NCBI RefSeq assembly: GCF_037072025.1
Contig: NZ_JAXHDD010000001.1
Location: 62,001-126,000, forward strand
Reading direction: 5' to 3'
DNA from: Pseudogracilibacillus sp037072025
GTDB taxonomy: Bacteria > Bacillota > Bacilli > Bacillales > Amphibacillaceae
DNA: 64,000 nt
The notes beneath the pieces are model-generated. The model saw nothing but the letters and a program-made list of their open reading frames with translations, was not told the DNA's origin and did no database searches. Shown piece by piece: positions 52,770 through 61,635 of the stretch (the first letter of the stretch is position 1; each line of letters starts with the position of its first letter). The position numbers and the translations under genes were made by a program.

Positions 52770-54017
52770 TCACTTTAAATAATTAAATAAAATTTCTAAC
52801 CCTTTTAAAACAGAGCGATAACGAATATCATTACGATCGCCTTGAAAAAAACACTCCTCAACATATTCATAGCCATTCACATCAAAAAGTCCAATATATA
52901 CTGTCCCTACATTTCTACCCTCTACTTCTAACGGACCTGCCACCCCTGTAAAGCTTATTCCAATATCAGCATTTAATAATTCGGCGACATTTTTAGCCAT
53001 TTCAATTGCACATGCCTCACTTACGGTTCCCTTTTCTTCAATTGTTTGTTTTTGAACTTGTAAAATGTTTAATTTTACATCAGGATCATAACAAACGATA
53101 CTACCCAAGAATACTGTTGAAGCACCATTCAAAGAAACAAATCGATCTGAAAATAAACCGCCAGTTAAACTTTCTGCAGAAGCAATTCGTTTATTTTTTG
53201 TTTGCAGCAATGAAAACACTTTTTCTTCAAGTTCATCTCGGTCAACTCCATAAAAATATTCACCGACTTCTTTCAAAATAGTCGTTTTGGTACGTTCTAA
53301 CAGTTCATTGGCTTTATTAGTAGATACTGCCTTTGCTGTTAAACGAATCGTAACACCATCTTTTGCAGCAAGTGGAGCAATGGTAGGATTTTGTTGAGAA
53401 GCGATCAACTTGCTTAATTTATCCTCGAGTGCAGACTCACCTATCCCCGTAAACCGAAGTACGGTTGACTGGATCACCATTTCACCATTAATACTTTTTA
53501 AAAATGGTAGTACATCGTCAGTAAAGAGTTGCTTCATTTCTCTAGGAACTCCCGGTAAAAAAACCCAAAAACTATTTTGATATTTAACAATATTTCCAGG
53601 AGCCATACCAACTTTATTAGTTAAAACTTTGGAATCTTTAAAAACTCGCGCTTGTCTTTTATTATTCGGTGTCATAAATAATTTTTGTTTTTCATAAAAC
53701 TGTTTTATTTTTTCCATAGCGTTCGGTTCTTCGACGATAGACAGTTGGCTAATTTTTTGGAACGCTTCTCTTGATAAATCATCTGCAGTAGGTCCGAGAC
53801 CCCCAGTAACAATAATGACATTGGAGCGCTCTTGTGCGTGCTTAAATATAGATGAAAGTCTATCCAAATTATCTCCTACAACCGTGTGAAAAAAAGTATT
53901 AATTCCATTTGCTGCTAACTGCTCAGAAATCCATTGGGCATTGGTATTTGCAATTTGCCCAAGTAAAAGTTCTGTACCAACCGCAATTATTTCCGTGTTT
54001 AATGTTTTTTTTGTCAT
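52770..54017 (-). CDS. cinA: CinA-family protein (competence/damage-inducible; nicotinamide nucleotide amidase)
   Basis: 415 residues: N-terminal molybdopterin-binding-like domain (TEIIAVGTELLLGQIANTNA; VIVTGGLGPTADD) and a C-terminal PncC/CinA deamidase domain (IASAESLTGGLFSDRF; DIGISFTGVAGP). The start at ATG 54017 overlaps the pgsA stop (ATGA), with GAGGGA upstream; a longer in-frame reading is rejected. Confidence 0.94.
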   Translation of the reverse strand: MTKKTLNTEIIAVGTELLLGQIANTNAQWISEQLAANGINTFFHTVVGDNLDRLSSIFKHAQERSNVIIVTGGLGPTADDLSREAFQKISQLSIVEEPNAMEKIKQFYEKQKLFMTPNNKRQARVFKDSKVLTNKVGMAPGNIVKYQNSFWVFLPGVPREMKQLFTDDVLPFLKSINGEMVIQSTVLRFTGIGESALEDKLSKLIASQQNPTIAPLAAKDGVTIRLTAKAVSTNKANELLERTKTTILKEVGEYFYGVDRDELEEKVFSLLQTKNKRIASAESLTGGLFSDRFVSLNGASTVFLGSIVCYDPDVKLNILQVQKQTIEEKGTVSEACAIEMAKNVAELLNADIGISFTGVAGPLEVEGRNVGTVYIGLFDVNGYEYVEECFFQGDRNDIRYRSVLKGLEILFNYLK

Positions 54018-54592
54018 TTTGAATCCCTCATTACATGCCAATTCTTAATAAAGTATTCAATCCCGGACCACGCAGTTAAAATCAACGCAAAATACAAAAA
54101 CAACATATCGATAGGGATACCTACGTAAGAGAATGGAAAGTTATGTAACAATAAAAATGCTATTGCACTAATTTGAGAAACGGTCTTTAATTTCCCCATA
54201 TTACTAGCGGCTAAAACAATTCCCTCACCAGCAGCTACCAGTCGTAATCCAGTTACTGCAAATTCGCGGCTAATGATTATGATAACAATCCAAGCAGGTG
54301 CAAGACCCATTTCAACTAATAATATAAATGCCGCCGATACGAGTAATTTATCTGCAAGTGGGTCTAAAAATTTACCCATATTTGTTACAAGATGATATTT
54401 TCTTGCATAATAACCGTCTAACCAGTCTGTAAGAGAAGCGATTAAAAATATGATACCAGCAACAAAATGAGAAATTGGTAAAGTTGTTGCCCCGATATTC
54501 CACTCCCCCCAGTCAAAAGGTATACTAAGAATTATGATAAATATTGGTATTAAACAAATTCGTGATAATGTTATTTTATTAGGTATATTCAT
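54014..54592 (-). CDS. pgsA: CDP-diacylglycerol--glycerol-3-phosphate 3-phosphatidyltransferase
   Basis: First committed step of phosphatidylglycerol synthesis. 192 residues, several membrane segments, with the CDP-alcohol phosphotransferase motif DWLDGYYARKYHLVTNMG followed by KFLDPLADKL (Dx2DGx2AR...Gx3Dx3D). Start ATG 54592, with GAAAGGTG upstream; this gives MNIPNKITLSR, as in homologues. Confidence 0.95.
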   Translation of the reverse strand: MNIPNKITLSRICLIPIFIIILSIPFDWGEWNIGATTLPISHFVAGIIFLIASLTDWLDGYYARKYHLVTNMGKFLDPLADKLLVSAAFILLVEMGLAPAWIVIIIISREFAVTGLRLVAAGEGIVLAASNMGKLKTVSQISAIAFLLLHNFPFSYVGIPIDMLFLYFALILTAWSGIEYFIKNWHVMRDSK

Positions 54593-54676
54593 TGTTTTTA
54601 TCACCTTTCTATTGATCAAAATTAACTTGAGTTATCTCTGGATAAGTTACGTATTCATTTTTGCGAGCTCAAAAAA

Positions 54677-54695
54677 CCCCTCAAGGATGGAGGGG
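54677..54695 (-). terminator. Terminator between rodZ and pgsA
   Basis: CCCCTC / GAGGGG with a 7-nt loop, then TTTTTT on the minus strand. It lies between the rodZ stop and the pgsA start, so pgsA-cinA may depend on partial read-through or on its own promoter. Confidence 0.8.
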
Positions 54696-54703
54696 CAAAA
54701 CAA

Positions 54704-55597
54704 TTATTCGTTTTGTTTTAAGTTAACCCATAATTTTTGGTGAACCGTTTCCTGTGGATCTATTGGGTATTCTAGTTCAACGCCATTTATTTTGATTGTA
54801 AGTCCATTAGCGTTCCCAACATTAAAGTAAATTCTTTCTTCTTCCGAGACATCAATCGATTCAGATTCTGTATTTGCTTCTAATGTTGAAGCGACATATG
54901 TTTTTTCAGATGCTCCTTTAGCTTCAACATACACTCTGTCATGAACCTCAAAAGTTACTTCTGCCTGGTTACCAGTAAAAGTAAAATCAACTTCTGAAGT
55001 TGGGGAATTACCAGTTCCAGTTTCTACAACGGAGAAGCTAGCTTCAGAGGTGCTAGAATCTGATTCGGATTCGTCAGTTTCGCCCTTCTCTTCATTGGGA
55101 TCATTTTCATTAGTCTCTTCTTCTTCTTTACCCGGCTCATCAACATTTCGGATAATTTCATCACTTTCCTGATGCCCTTCGATTTCAGTATCCGATTTTG
55201 ATATTGCTTGTTGGTACAAGGTCCAGGCAACAAAAATAATACCAATTACTAAAATTATAACAATAATCGTGGGAAGTAAAGAAAAAATAGAAGAACCAAC
55301 TTTGGAAGGTCTAGTGCGTCTAGATCTTTCCATCCTAGTATATTGTACCGTCTGTTCCTCTTCTGTTTGAATTTTGTCCTCATCAAAATCTTGAAGAACT
55401 TCAGTTGGATCCAAGCCAACTGCCTGAGCATATTCTTTAATAAAAGCTCTAGCATAAAAGCGACCCGGTAGAGCATGAAATTCATCCTGTTCGATAGCTG
55501 CAAGATATCGTTTTTGTATTTTTGTCATTTCTTGAACGTCATCGAGAGAAAGGTTTTTCGCTAGCCTCGCTTCTCTAAGTATTTCGCCAATCTCCAT
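54704..55597 (-). CDS. rodZ: Cell-shape protein RodZ (YmfM)
   Basis: About 297 residues. N-terminal HTH (GEILREARLAKNLSLDDVQ, with YLAAIEQDEFHALPGRFYAR), a membrane segment at about 110-130 (LLPTIIVIILVIGIIFVAW), a long acidic Glu/Ser/Asp linker, and a C-terminal DUF4115-type domain. It links MreB to the envelope. The linker is more acidic than usual, as in salt-tolerant relatives. Start ATG 55597, weak ribosome site. Confidence 0.9.
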   Translation of the reverse strand: MEIGEILREARLAKNLSLDDVQEMTKIQKRYLAAIEQDEFHALPGRFYARAFIKEYAQAVGLDPTEVLQDFDEDKIQTEEEQTVQYTRMERSRRTRPSKVGSSIFSLLPTIIVIILVIGIIFVAWTLYQQAISKSDTEIEGHQESDEIIRNVDEPGKEEEETNENDPNEEKGETDESESDSSTSEASFSVVETGTGNSPTSEVDFTFTGNQAEVTFEVHDRVYVEAKGASEKTYVASTLEANTESESIDVSEEERIYFNVGNANGLTIKINGVELEYPIDPQETVHQKLWVNLKQNE

Positions 55598-55614
55598 TGT
55601 TAACACCATCCATT

Positions 55615-56400
55615 TTAAAAATCAAACATTGAATAATTATTCGAACCATTCTTTCTTTCAATTGAATCATATGTAATTTCTTCATTTTCATCTCGACGAA
55701 TTTCAATAATATAATCGAAATCATCGATAGTATATTCAGTAGATTGAATAAAAATATCAGGATGCTCAACAACTTTTGTTGCTGGCAGTTGCATAATTTC
55801 TCTAATTAATTGCCAATGCTGTTCGCTAGCCCTTTGTTGTGATACGACACCGTCAATTATATAGATATAATCTTCCCCATATTCTCCTTCAATTAACTGA
55901 TTTCTAACCGTTTGTTTTAATAAAGTACTCGAGACAAACAGCCATTTTTTATTCGCACTTACACTTCCAGCTACAATTGATTCTGTTTTACCAACTCGAG
56001 GCATTCCACGAACGCCAATCAATTTATGTCCGTCACTTTTAAATAGTTCAGACATAAAATCAACGAGCAATCCAAATTCTTCTCGTACAAATCGAACAGT
56101 TTTACGATCCTCAGTATCACGATGAATATATTTCCCATGCCTTACAGCTAATCGATCTCGTAATTTCGGTTTCCTGAGTTTTGTAATTTTTATCGTATCA
56201 ACTTTATCTAAAATCGTTTTTAATCGTTCAATATGCTCATCATACTGAGATAAAAGTAACATTCCTCTTCTTGAATTTTCAATCCCATTGATCATAATAA
56301 TATTAATGGATAACATTCCTAACAAAGAAGATATATCTCCTAGTAATCCTGGTCTATTATATTGTAACTCATATTCAAAATACCATTCCGTTCTATCCAT
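55615..56400 (-). CDS. ymfK: YmfK-family protein (DUF3388), ACT-like plus P-loop-like
   Basis: 261 residues, function unknown. The N-terminal about 75 residues look like an ACT domain (NRPGLLGDISSLLGMLSINI). A Walker-A-like GMPRVGKT is at residues 132-139, followed by a strand-like LFVSS region and VYII(D)G. Conserved in Bacillaceae between ymfJ and rodZ. The combination suggests a small-molecule-sensing nucleotide-binding protein, but this is inference. Confidence 0.85.
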   Translation of the reverse strand: MDRTEWYFEYELQYNRPGLLGDISSLLGMLSINIIMINGIENSRRGMLLLSQYDEHIERLKTILDKVDTIKITKLRKPKLRDRLAVRHGKYIHRDTEDRKTVRFVREEFGLLVDFMSELFKSDGHKLIGVRGMPRVGKTESIVAGSVSANKKWLFVSSTLLKQTVRNQLIEGEYGEDYIYIIDGVVSQQRASEQHWQLIREIMQLPATKVVEHPDIFIQSTEYTIDDFDYIIEIRRDENEEITYDSIERKNGSNNYSMFDF

Positions 56401-56536
56401 TACTAATATCCTCTTTCCTTCATAATCACTCCTCCTAATTTTACCTAATCAGTAATGTAAATGCAATATAATCCGTGTTATTTCACAGGATATTAACTCC
56501 AATTTAATCTATATGCCCCAAAAATGAAATAAATGA

Positions 56537-56568
56537 AAAAGAAGCTAAAATAACGACTAGCTTCTTTT
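56537..56568 (-). terminator. ymfJ: Terminator of ymfJ
   Basis: AAAAGAAGCTA / TAGCTTCTTTT with a 10-nt loop, 17 bp past the ymfJ stop; T-rich beyond. Confidence 0.75.
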
Positions 56569-56584
56569 GTCATTTCATTATCTT

Positions 56585-56833
56585 TTATTGTTTTTGTACA
56601 AGCTTCATCATCGTACTAGCAATTGCTCTTTGTTCTTCAGGTGAAGCAGCATTCCAAAGTTCCTGTAAAACTCTTTCCTCTTTATTTTCAGGTTCAACAT
56701 GCTGACTTAAATAATCACCTACATGCTGTGCAATATTCGTAATTGCCTGATTGCTCATACCATGATCTTTCGCTTGATCAATTTTATTGGATAAAAATTC
56801 TTTCCAAGTTGAAAAGTTATCTAAAACTGACAT
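56585..56833 (-). CDS. ymfJ: YmfJ-family protein (DUF3243)
   Basis: 82 residues, helical, with KIDQAKDHGMSNQAITNIA and YLSQHVEPENKEERVLQELW, typical of DUF3243. Role unknown. A strong AAGGAGG site lies upstream. Place between ymfI and ymfK as in B. subtilis. Confidence 0.9.
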   Translation of the reverse strand: MSVLDNFSTWKEFLSNKIDQAKDHGMSNQAITNIAQHVGDYLSQHVEPENKEERVLQELWNAASPEEQRAIASTMMKLVQKQ

Positions 56834-56927
56834 GACATAACCTCCTTATTTTTATGTTTAGTATTTAACTAACACAAGTTATTATGCATTAGAAATAAGG
56901 AGTTTTATTAAATTATCGACGTCTATA

Positions 56928-57647
56928 TCACCAGCCACCAGTAATATTAACAATTTCCCCTTGAATATAATTAGATCTTTCATCCATTAAAAAACTAACC
57001 GTATGTGCGACATCACTCGTCACTCCAACCCGATTAAGTGGGATATGAGCTATAATATCTTCTCGTTCTTCATTCAAAATATGCTGATTCATTTTCGTGT
57101 CAATAAAACCAGGGCTAACTGCATTTACTGACACGCCACTAGGTCCAACTTCTTTTGCCAATGCTTTAACAAAACTATTTTGAGCACCTTTTACAGAAGA
57201 ATAGATCACTTCATTACTTGCTCCAACATCGCCCCATATTGAAGTAATAAAAATAATTTTTCCTGCTTTTCTTTGAATCATTTCAGGTAAAAAATGTTGT
57301 ATTACTAACCAAGGTGATTTTACATGAAGAGAGAGCATTTCGTCCATCTCACTCTCTAGAACGTCTTGAAACAAGCCAAAATGAGCAATGCCAGTTACAT
57401 AAATAACGGCATGCACCGGAAAGAATATATTTTCACACAGCCGATGAACCTCCGTATTTTTCCTTAAATCCGCCCGCACTGTTTGGAGTACGGTTTGTTC
57501 ATCTAATTCTTCTATTAACGTTTTAATAGATGCTTTATTTTGATGATAATGAAGTATCAAAGAATACCCTTCTTTGGAGAGCTGCTTACTAATTGCACTT
57601 CCAATATCACCACTTGCCCCCAAAATCAAAACATTTTTACTCATCAT
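56928..57647 (-). CDS. ymfI: Short-chain dehydrogenase YmfI (EF-P 5-aminopentanone reductase)
   Basis: SDR of 239 residues. NAD(P) motif GASGDIGSA, catalytic Tyr-Lys in YSSVKGAQNSF, and Ser in FITSIWG. In B. subtilis it reduces 5-aminopentanone on elongation factor P Lys32 to 5-aminopentanol. It begins 9 bp after the ymfH stop with AGGTGA, so one operon with ymfF and ymfH. Confidence 0.92.
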   Translation of the reverse strand: MMSKNVLILGASGDIGSAISKQLSKEGYSLILHYHQNKASIKTLIEELDEQTVLQTVRADLRKNTEVHRLCENIFFPVHAVIYVTGIAHFGLFQDVLESEMDEMLSLHVKSPWLVIQHFLPEMIQRKAGKIIFITSIWGDVGASNEVIYSSVKGAQNSFVKALAKEVGPSGVSVNAVSPGFIDTKMNQHILNEEREDIIAHIPLNRVGVTSDVAHTVSFLMDERSNYIQGEIVNITGGW

Positions 57648-57656
57648 TTCACCTAA

Positions 57657-58940
57657 TTACTTACTTTGAATTTTACATATCGTTAATCGGTCTTCATCGA
57701 TCCACTCTTTTAAAAATTCATTTATTTCTTCTAGAGATAATTCTTGAATATATGTGGTAAGATGAAAGAAATCTATACCTGAAAAATAATAATTAACATA
57801 CTGATTAGCGATTGATTCTAAAGAGTTCATCAATCTTAACAGTTGACCAATTCGTTTTTTCTTCATTACAGATAGTATATTTTCATCAAGACTTAGGCCG
57901 TTTGTATTTAGTAACATTTTTTTCACCTGATTTGCAAAAACTTCTGGTTTCTCCGTATTGCTACTAATTAACGAAAAACTAAAATCTTCTTCCACAGTGG
58001 TGCTATATTCAAAACTGTCGTCAATTAAATGAGCTTCGTAAAGTTTTTCAAAGAATGGGCCACTCGGTGAAAAGAAATAATCAATTAACATACCTTGAAT
58101 TGTTTCCTGTTTTAAAAATTCATCTTTCGTTAAATGATGGTTTGATTCCTTTATTCCTATAGTAACCTTTGGAATAGAAACAGGTAAATGAATCACATTT
58201 TCTTTCACCGCAACATGCTCTGGTTCATTTGGAATATCCCGGTCAATTCCATCTAATGTAGGAAATTTTTTTTGTCCTTGGTTTTCTTCTATTACAGCCA
58301 TCATCGTATCAGGATTAAAGTTACCAGTGACGAATAACACCATGTTTGCTGGATGGTAAAATGTATTATAACAAGTATACAAATCTTCTTTTGTAATGGA
58401 ACTGATAGATGAAACTGTTCCAGCAATGTCAATGTTTACCGGATGATTTTTGAACATATTTTTAATTGTACCCATGAACGATTGCCAGTCTGGCTGATCA
58501 TTGTACATCTTAATTTCCTGTCCGATAATTCCTTTTTCCTTCTCAACAGATTCATCAGAAAAATATGGGTCTTGAACAAAATTTAATAATGTTTCCACAT
58601 TCTTCTCTATCATTTTTGTAGCAGAAAAAAGATACGCAGTTCTCGTAAAAGAAGTATATGCGTTTGGAGAGGCACCTTGCTTTAAAAAATCAGCAAACAC
58701 ATCTCGGTCTTCTTTTTCAAATAATTTATGTTCTAAAAAATGTGCGACCCCATCAGGTACAGTGATTCTCTCCTCTTTCTGAATCGGTGTGAAGGTTCGA
58801 TCCGTTGAGCCATAATTTGTCATAAATATTCCGTATGTTTTAGCTACTTCATGTTTTGGTAATAAAAAAACTTGTAAACCATTTGCTAATTTCTTTTCGT
58901 AAATTGTTTCTTGGATTGCATCATACGTTAACTTATTCAC
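57657..58940 (-). CDS. ymfH: M16 peptidase-like protein YmfH (catalytic half)
   Basis: 427 residues of the insulinase family. The zinc motif HFLEH (HxxEH) is at residues 67-71, and a downstream acidic region EKEKGIIGQEIKMYND carries the third ligand. Linked to EF-P modification in B. subtilis, with YmfF as partner. It overlaps ymfF by 8 bp. Confidence 0.92.
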   Translation of the reverse strand: MNKLTYDAIQETIYEKKLANGLQVFLLPKHEVAKTYGIFMTNYGSTDRTFTPIQKEERITVPDGVAHFLEHKLFEKEDRDVFADFLKQGASPNAYTSFTRTAYLFSATKMIEKNVETLLNFVQDPYFSDESVEKEKGIIGQEIKMYNDQPDWQSFMGTIKNMFKNHPVNIDIAGTVSSISSITKEDLYTCYNTFYHPANMVLFVTGNFNPDTMMAVIEENQGQKKFPTLDGIDRDIPNEPEHVAVKENVIHLPVSIPKVTIGIKESNHHLTKDEFLKQETIQGMLIDYFFSPSGPFFEKLYEAHLIDDSFEYSTTVEEDFSFSLISSNTEKPEVFANQVKKMLLNTNGLSLDENILSVMKKKRIGQLLRLMNSLESIANQYVNYYFSGIDFFHLTTYIQELSLEEINEFLKEWIDEDRLTICKIQSK

Positions 58941-60222
58941 TCACCACACCGCCCTCTTTAGTTAATAAATAAATCGTATCTAGCTCAATTTTTTCAGCAA
59001 CTTGCACAATTTCATTTTTAGACACTTGTTTAATATTTTCAATAAAGTCATTCGGTGATAATTCTTTTTGACCAACCACTTGTTGGTACAATAATTCAAT
59101 AATCCCTTGAGGATGATCTAGTGTTTCTTTCAATTCGCTAATAATCAACTCTTTCACTTCTTCTATTTCTGTCTCCAAATATTTGCCTTGTTTCATTTCC
59201 TTCATTTGTTCTTCTATAATATTTCGTGCTTTTTCATAATTTTCCGCTTCAATACCACTAAAAACAAGGAGCAGACCTATGTGACTTTCAATTCTAGATG
59301 ATGCATAATATGCAAGACTATTTTTTTCCCGAACGTTTATAAATAATTTTGAACTCGGAAACCCTCCAAACAACCCGTTAAACACTTGTAAAGCGAAATA
59401 ATCGTCATCTTTATACTTGGTGTTTGTTCGGTATCCAATGTGGAGCTTTGCTTGCTGAATAGGCTGAGTTTCAATTATTTCATTACTTTTTTTAATCACT
59501 TTATGATTTTCTTCGTTAGCTTCTTGGGGATCAATTGTGCTTTTACGATTAAAAATTTCAAAAAGTTTATCACTCATTTTTGCCTCATCAAAATCACCCA
59601 AGACATAAACGTCCATACGATCTTCTTGTAATAGTGATTTATAATAGTTATACATTTCCGCGCCATCTATCTTATCTAAATCCTCGACATAACCGTTTGT
59701 ATGTAATTCAAATAATTCGTCTTTACACATTTCATCAATTAATCGCATATTTGCATAAGCAATTTTATCATCGTAAATGGAACCAATTTTATTTTTTAAC
59801 GTTAACTTTTCACGATCTACAATTTTATCGGGAAAAGTCTCTCCTTCAGTCCGCGGAGAAAAAATTATTTCTCGAAGTAGCTCTAGCGCTTCATCCATTA
59901 CAGTAGTTTCATTATTTATAAACTTTTCGTTTGCAAATTCCAGACGAAAACTAATGATATGATTGTTACCTTTTTTTGCTCCATCAATGGATAAAACTGC
60001 CCCATATAAATCATCTAATTTCATCATTAATGCTTTTTCTGAAGGATAGTTCTCCGTTCCTTGTTGTAAAATAAACGGCAATAGTGCTCGTTTCGTTATT
60101 GTCTCTCGATTCAGCATTGCTTTACACTTTACGACAACATTAACTGTCTTAAACTTTTTACTGACAATTGTATGAAAATAAATATTATTTTTATGTGTTT
60201 TCGTCTCAACCAATTCAATCAT
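58933..60222 (-). CDS. ymfF: M16 peptidase-like protein YmfF (non-catalytic half)
   Basis: 429 residues with the same M16 fold (HIISFRLEFANEKF; YFALQVFNGLFGGFPSSKLF) but no HxxEH, so presumably the inactive partner of YmfH, as in many paired M16 proteins. AAAGGAGA precedes the ATG at 60222. First gene of the ymfF-ymfH-ymfI operon. Confidence 0.92.
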   Translation of the reverse strand: MIELVETKTHKNNIYFHTIVSKKFKTVNVVVKCKAMLNRETITKRALLPFILQQGTENYPSEKALMMKLDDLYGAVLSIDGAKKGNNHIISFRLEFANEKFINNETTVMDEALELLREIIFSPRTEGETFPDKIVDREKLTLKNKIGSIYDDKIAYANMRLIDEMCKDELFELHTNGYVEDLDKIDGAEMYNYYKSLLQEDRMDVYVLGDFDEAKMSDKLFEIFNRKSTIDPQEANEENHKVIKKSNEIIETQPIQQAKLHIGYRTNTKYKDDDYFALQVFNGLFGGFPSSKLFINVREKNSLAYYASSRIESHIGLLLVFSGIEAENYEKARNIIEEQMKEMKQGKYLETEIEEVKELIISELKETLDHPQGIIELLYQQVVGQKELSPNDFIENIKQVSKNEIVQVAEKIELDTIYLLTKEGGVVSE

Positions 60223-60361
60223 GTATCCATTCTCCTTTCCACCTTTAGGAATACCCTTAATGTAACATATTTACAACCTTTTATACTAAAAAATAATGGA
60301 TTGGTTATCACTATGAAAAAATAAGGAATGACTATCTCCAAAAACGAATATGATTAGAAAA

Positions 60362-60378
60362 CTTGGCTTATCGCCAAG
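60362..60378 (-). terminator. Terminator hairpin left of copy C
   Basis: CTTGGC / GCCAAG with a 5-nt loop and TTTTC on the minus strand. The only upstream minus-strand gene is nupQ, more than 1.2 kb away across two repeat elements, so this may be the old nupQ terminator pushed away by insertions. Confidence 0.6.
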
Positions 60379-60468
60379 CCTTAGTTGCACTTATGCAGTA
60401 GGAAGTTTTATACTTTCCTATCTGCCAAAAAAGGAAGTGTGAAATACTATTTTTTCTACAGTAGAAGG

Positions 60469-60955
60469 AAACTGTGCAGTAGTGAAAATTTAAATACTAG
60501 TAATAGCTTCGTCGATTTTCGCTGCGAAAATGTAAACAAGTTGCAAAGTAAAATACCGCTACGGAAATACACTCCGCTTTCCGTGGGCGGCTGATGAGCC
60601 TCCTCGTCGCTTCGCTCCTGCGTAGTCTCACCGAGGCCTTTCCTCCCACAGGAGTCTCCGTGTATTTCCTTCGCTGTAATGGTGAAGGTTACATCTACGC
60701 AGCATGATACTGTCACAATAGTTGATTCGAACTGGAGGACAGTCTATTCCTGGAAGCTAAAAGCGGTCACGTCCTGGGACTGTAGCTACGTTTTCGTCCC
60801 ACCATAAAGATTTGTGACCAACGCCGGCACCAGCACGTCCTGTGCAGCGAAGGCTGAAGCATGCACTAAGGATGTGCGACTGCCCGGAGGCGAAAATCAA
60901 CGGTGCAGCATCTAGGTTGACCGATAAATTATCAACTTAAGTTACTGTACAGTTT
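60469..60955. repeat. Repeat with AAACTGTGCAGTA ends, copy C (chimaeric interior)
   Basis: 487 bp. Left end AAACTGTGCAGTA (60469-60481), right end TACTGTACAGTTT (60943-60955), followed by TATGG. The left about 200 bp match copies A and B (AATACCGCTACGG, GGGCGGCTGATGAGCC, CACAGGAGTCTCCGTG). From about 60676 the interior is different, with its own hairpins. A CTAAAAGCG...GTCCTGGGAC segment here recalls CTAAAAGCGTCCTTTGCGGAC in copy B. Confidence 0.8.
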
Positions 60956-60998
60956 ATGGATAAAGTGTATAAAAGCAACGAAATGCGGAATCCGAACT

Positions 60999-61554
60999 TA
61001 TAGAGGATGTTCAAAAATTCCGGTAAAAATGACACTGCGAATTTCGCACGAATGCTTGTTTCTCCGCCACTCATGTATCTAAATGAATACATTCCGCTGA
61101 CGGGAACTGCGCCGCCTCGAACTTCTTGGTCCTTTTATCCTCCTTTTTATACAAAATGGGAGATAAGCTCAATTTTGACACAAAAAGCACCCTCCCTAAA
61201 AAGTAAAATTACTTTTTTTGGAAAAAATTTATTTGATTAATTTGTTCTATGATACTTTTTATCCCCCATTCTGTTTTTTGATTGGACTTGAGCTTATTAA
61301 CTACCAAAATGGAAATCTGGACATTATGGATACTTTCTTCCACTAGACGCTCCGCCAGGGCATCCCTTAATGCAAGGAATACTAATCATCGAAAATGTTG
61401 TTCCTCTGGTAGAAGTGCTCATCATAGAAATGTACGATCACCAAGCTCTGTAGTATCTATAATAAACAAAGTAATTAATTATTAAACGCCACACCCCCAT
61501 TTTCATTCATTGCGGTGTCTAATAAGACATAGGAGTTTTGAACACGCACTTATA
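60999..61554. repeat. Second interspersed repeat family, copy 2, interrupted
   Basis: Starts TTATAGAGGATGTTCAAAA and ends TTTTGAACACGCACTTATA. The left 150 bp match the copy at 25157 (CATGTATCTAAATG, CCGCCTCGAACTTCTTGG). About 380 bp of unrelated sequence (roughly 61149-61532) separates the two parts. It begins 44 bp after copy C. Confidence 0.75.
61149..61532. other. Unrelated sequence inside the interrupted repeat
   Basis: Contains inverted arms with ATAAGCTCAA at 61163 and TTGAGCTTAT at about 61290, each near a CAAAATGG motif, which looks like the ends of an IS or a small IS-derived remnant. The rest includes a short plus-strand open frame with no recognisable product. No clear target duplication was found. 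Confidence 0.4.
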
Positions 61555-61635
61555 CAAAATTTCTATTGGAAATAAAATGATAGTTCGGATTCTTTATGAT
61601 TAAATCACTTTTAACTTTACTCTATTGTTACAAAT

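Noticed and set aside
61282..61485. 67-codon plus-strand open frame right of the interrupted repeat
   Set aside because: No ribosome site, no family recognised, and it lies in mosaic repeat/IS-like sequence.
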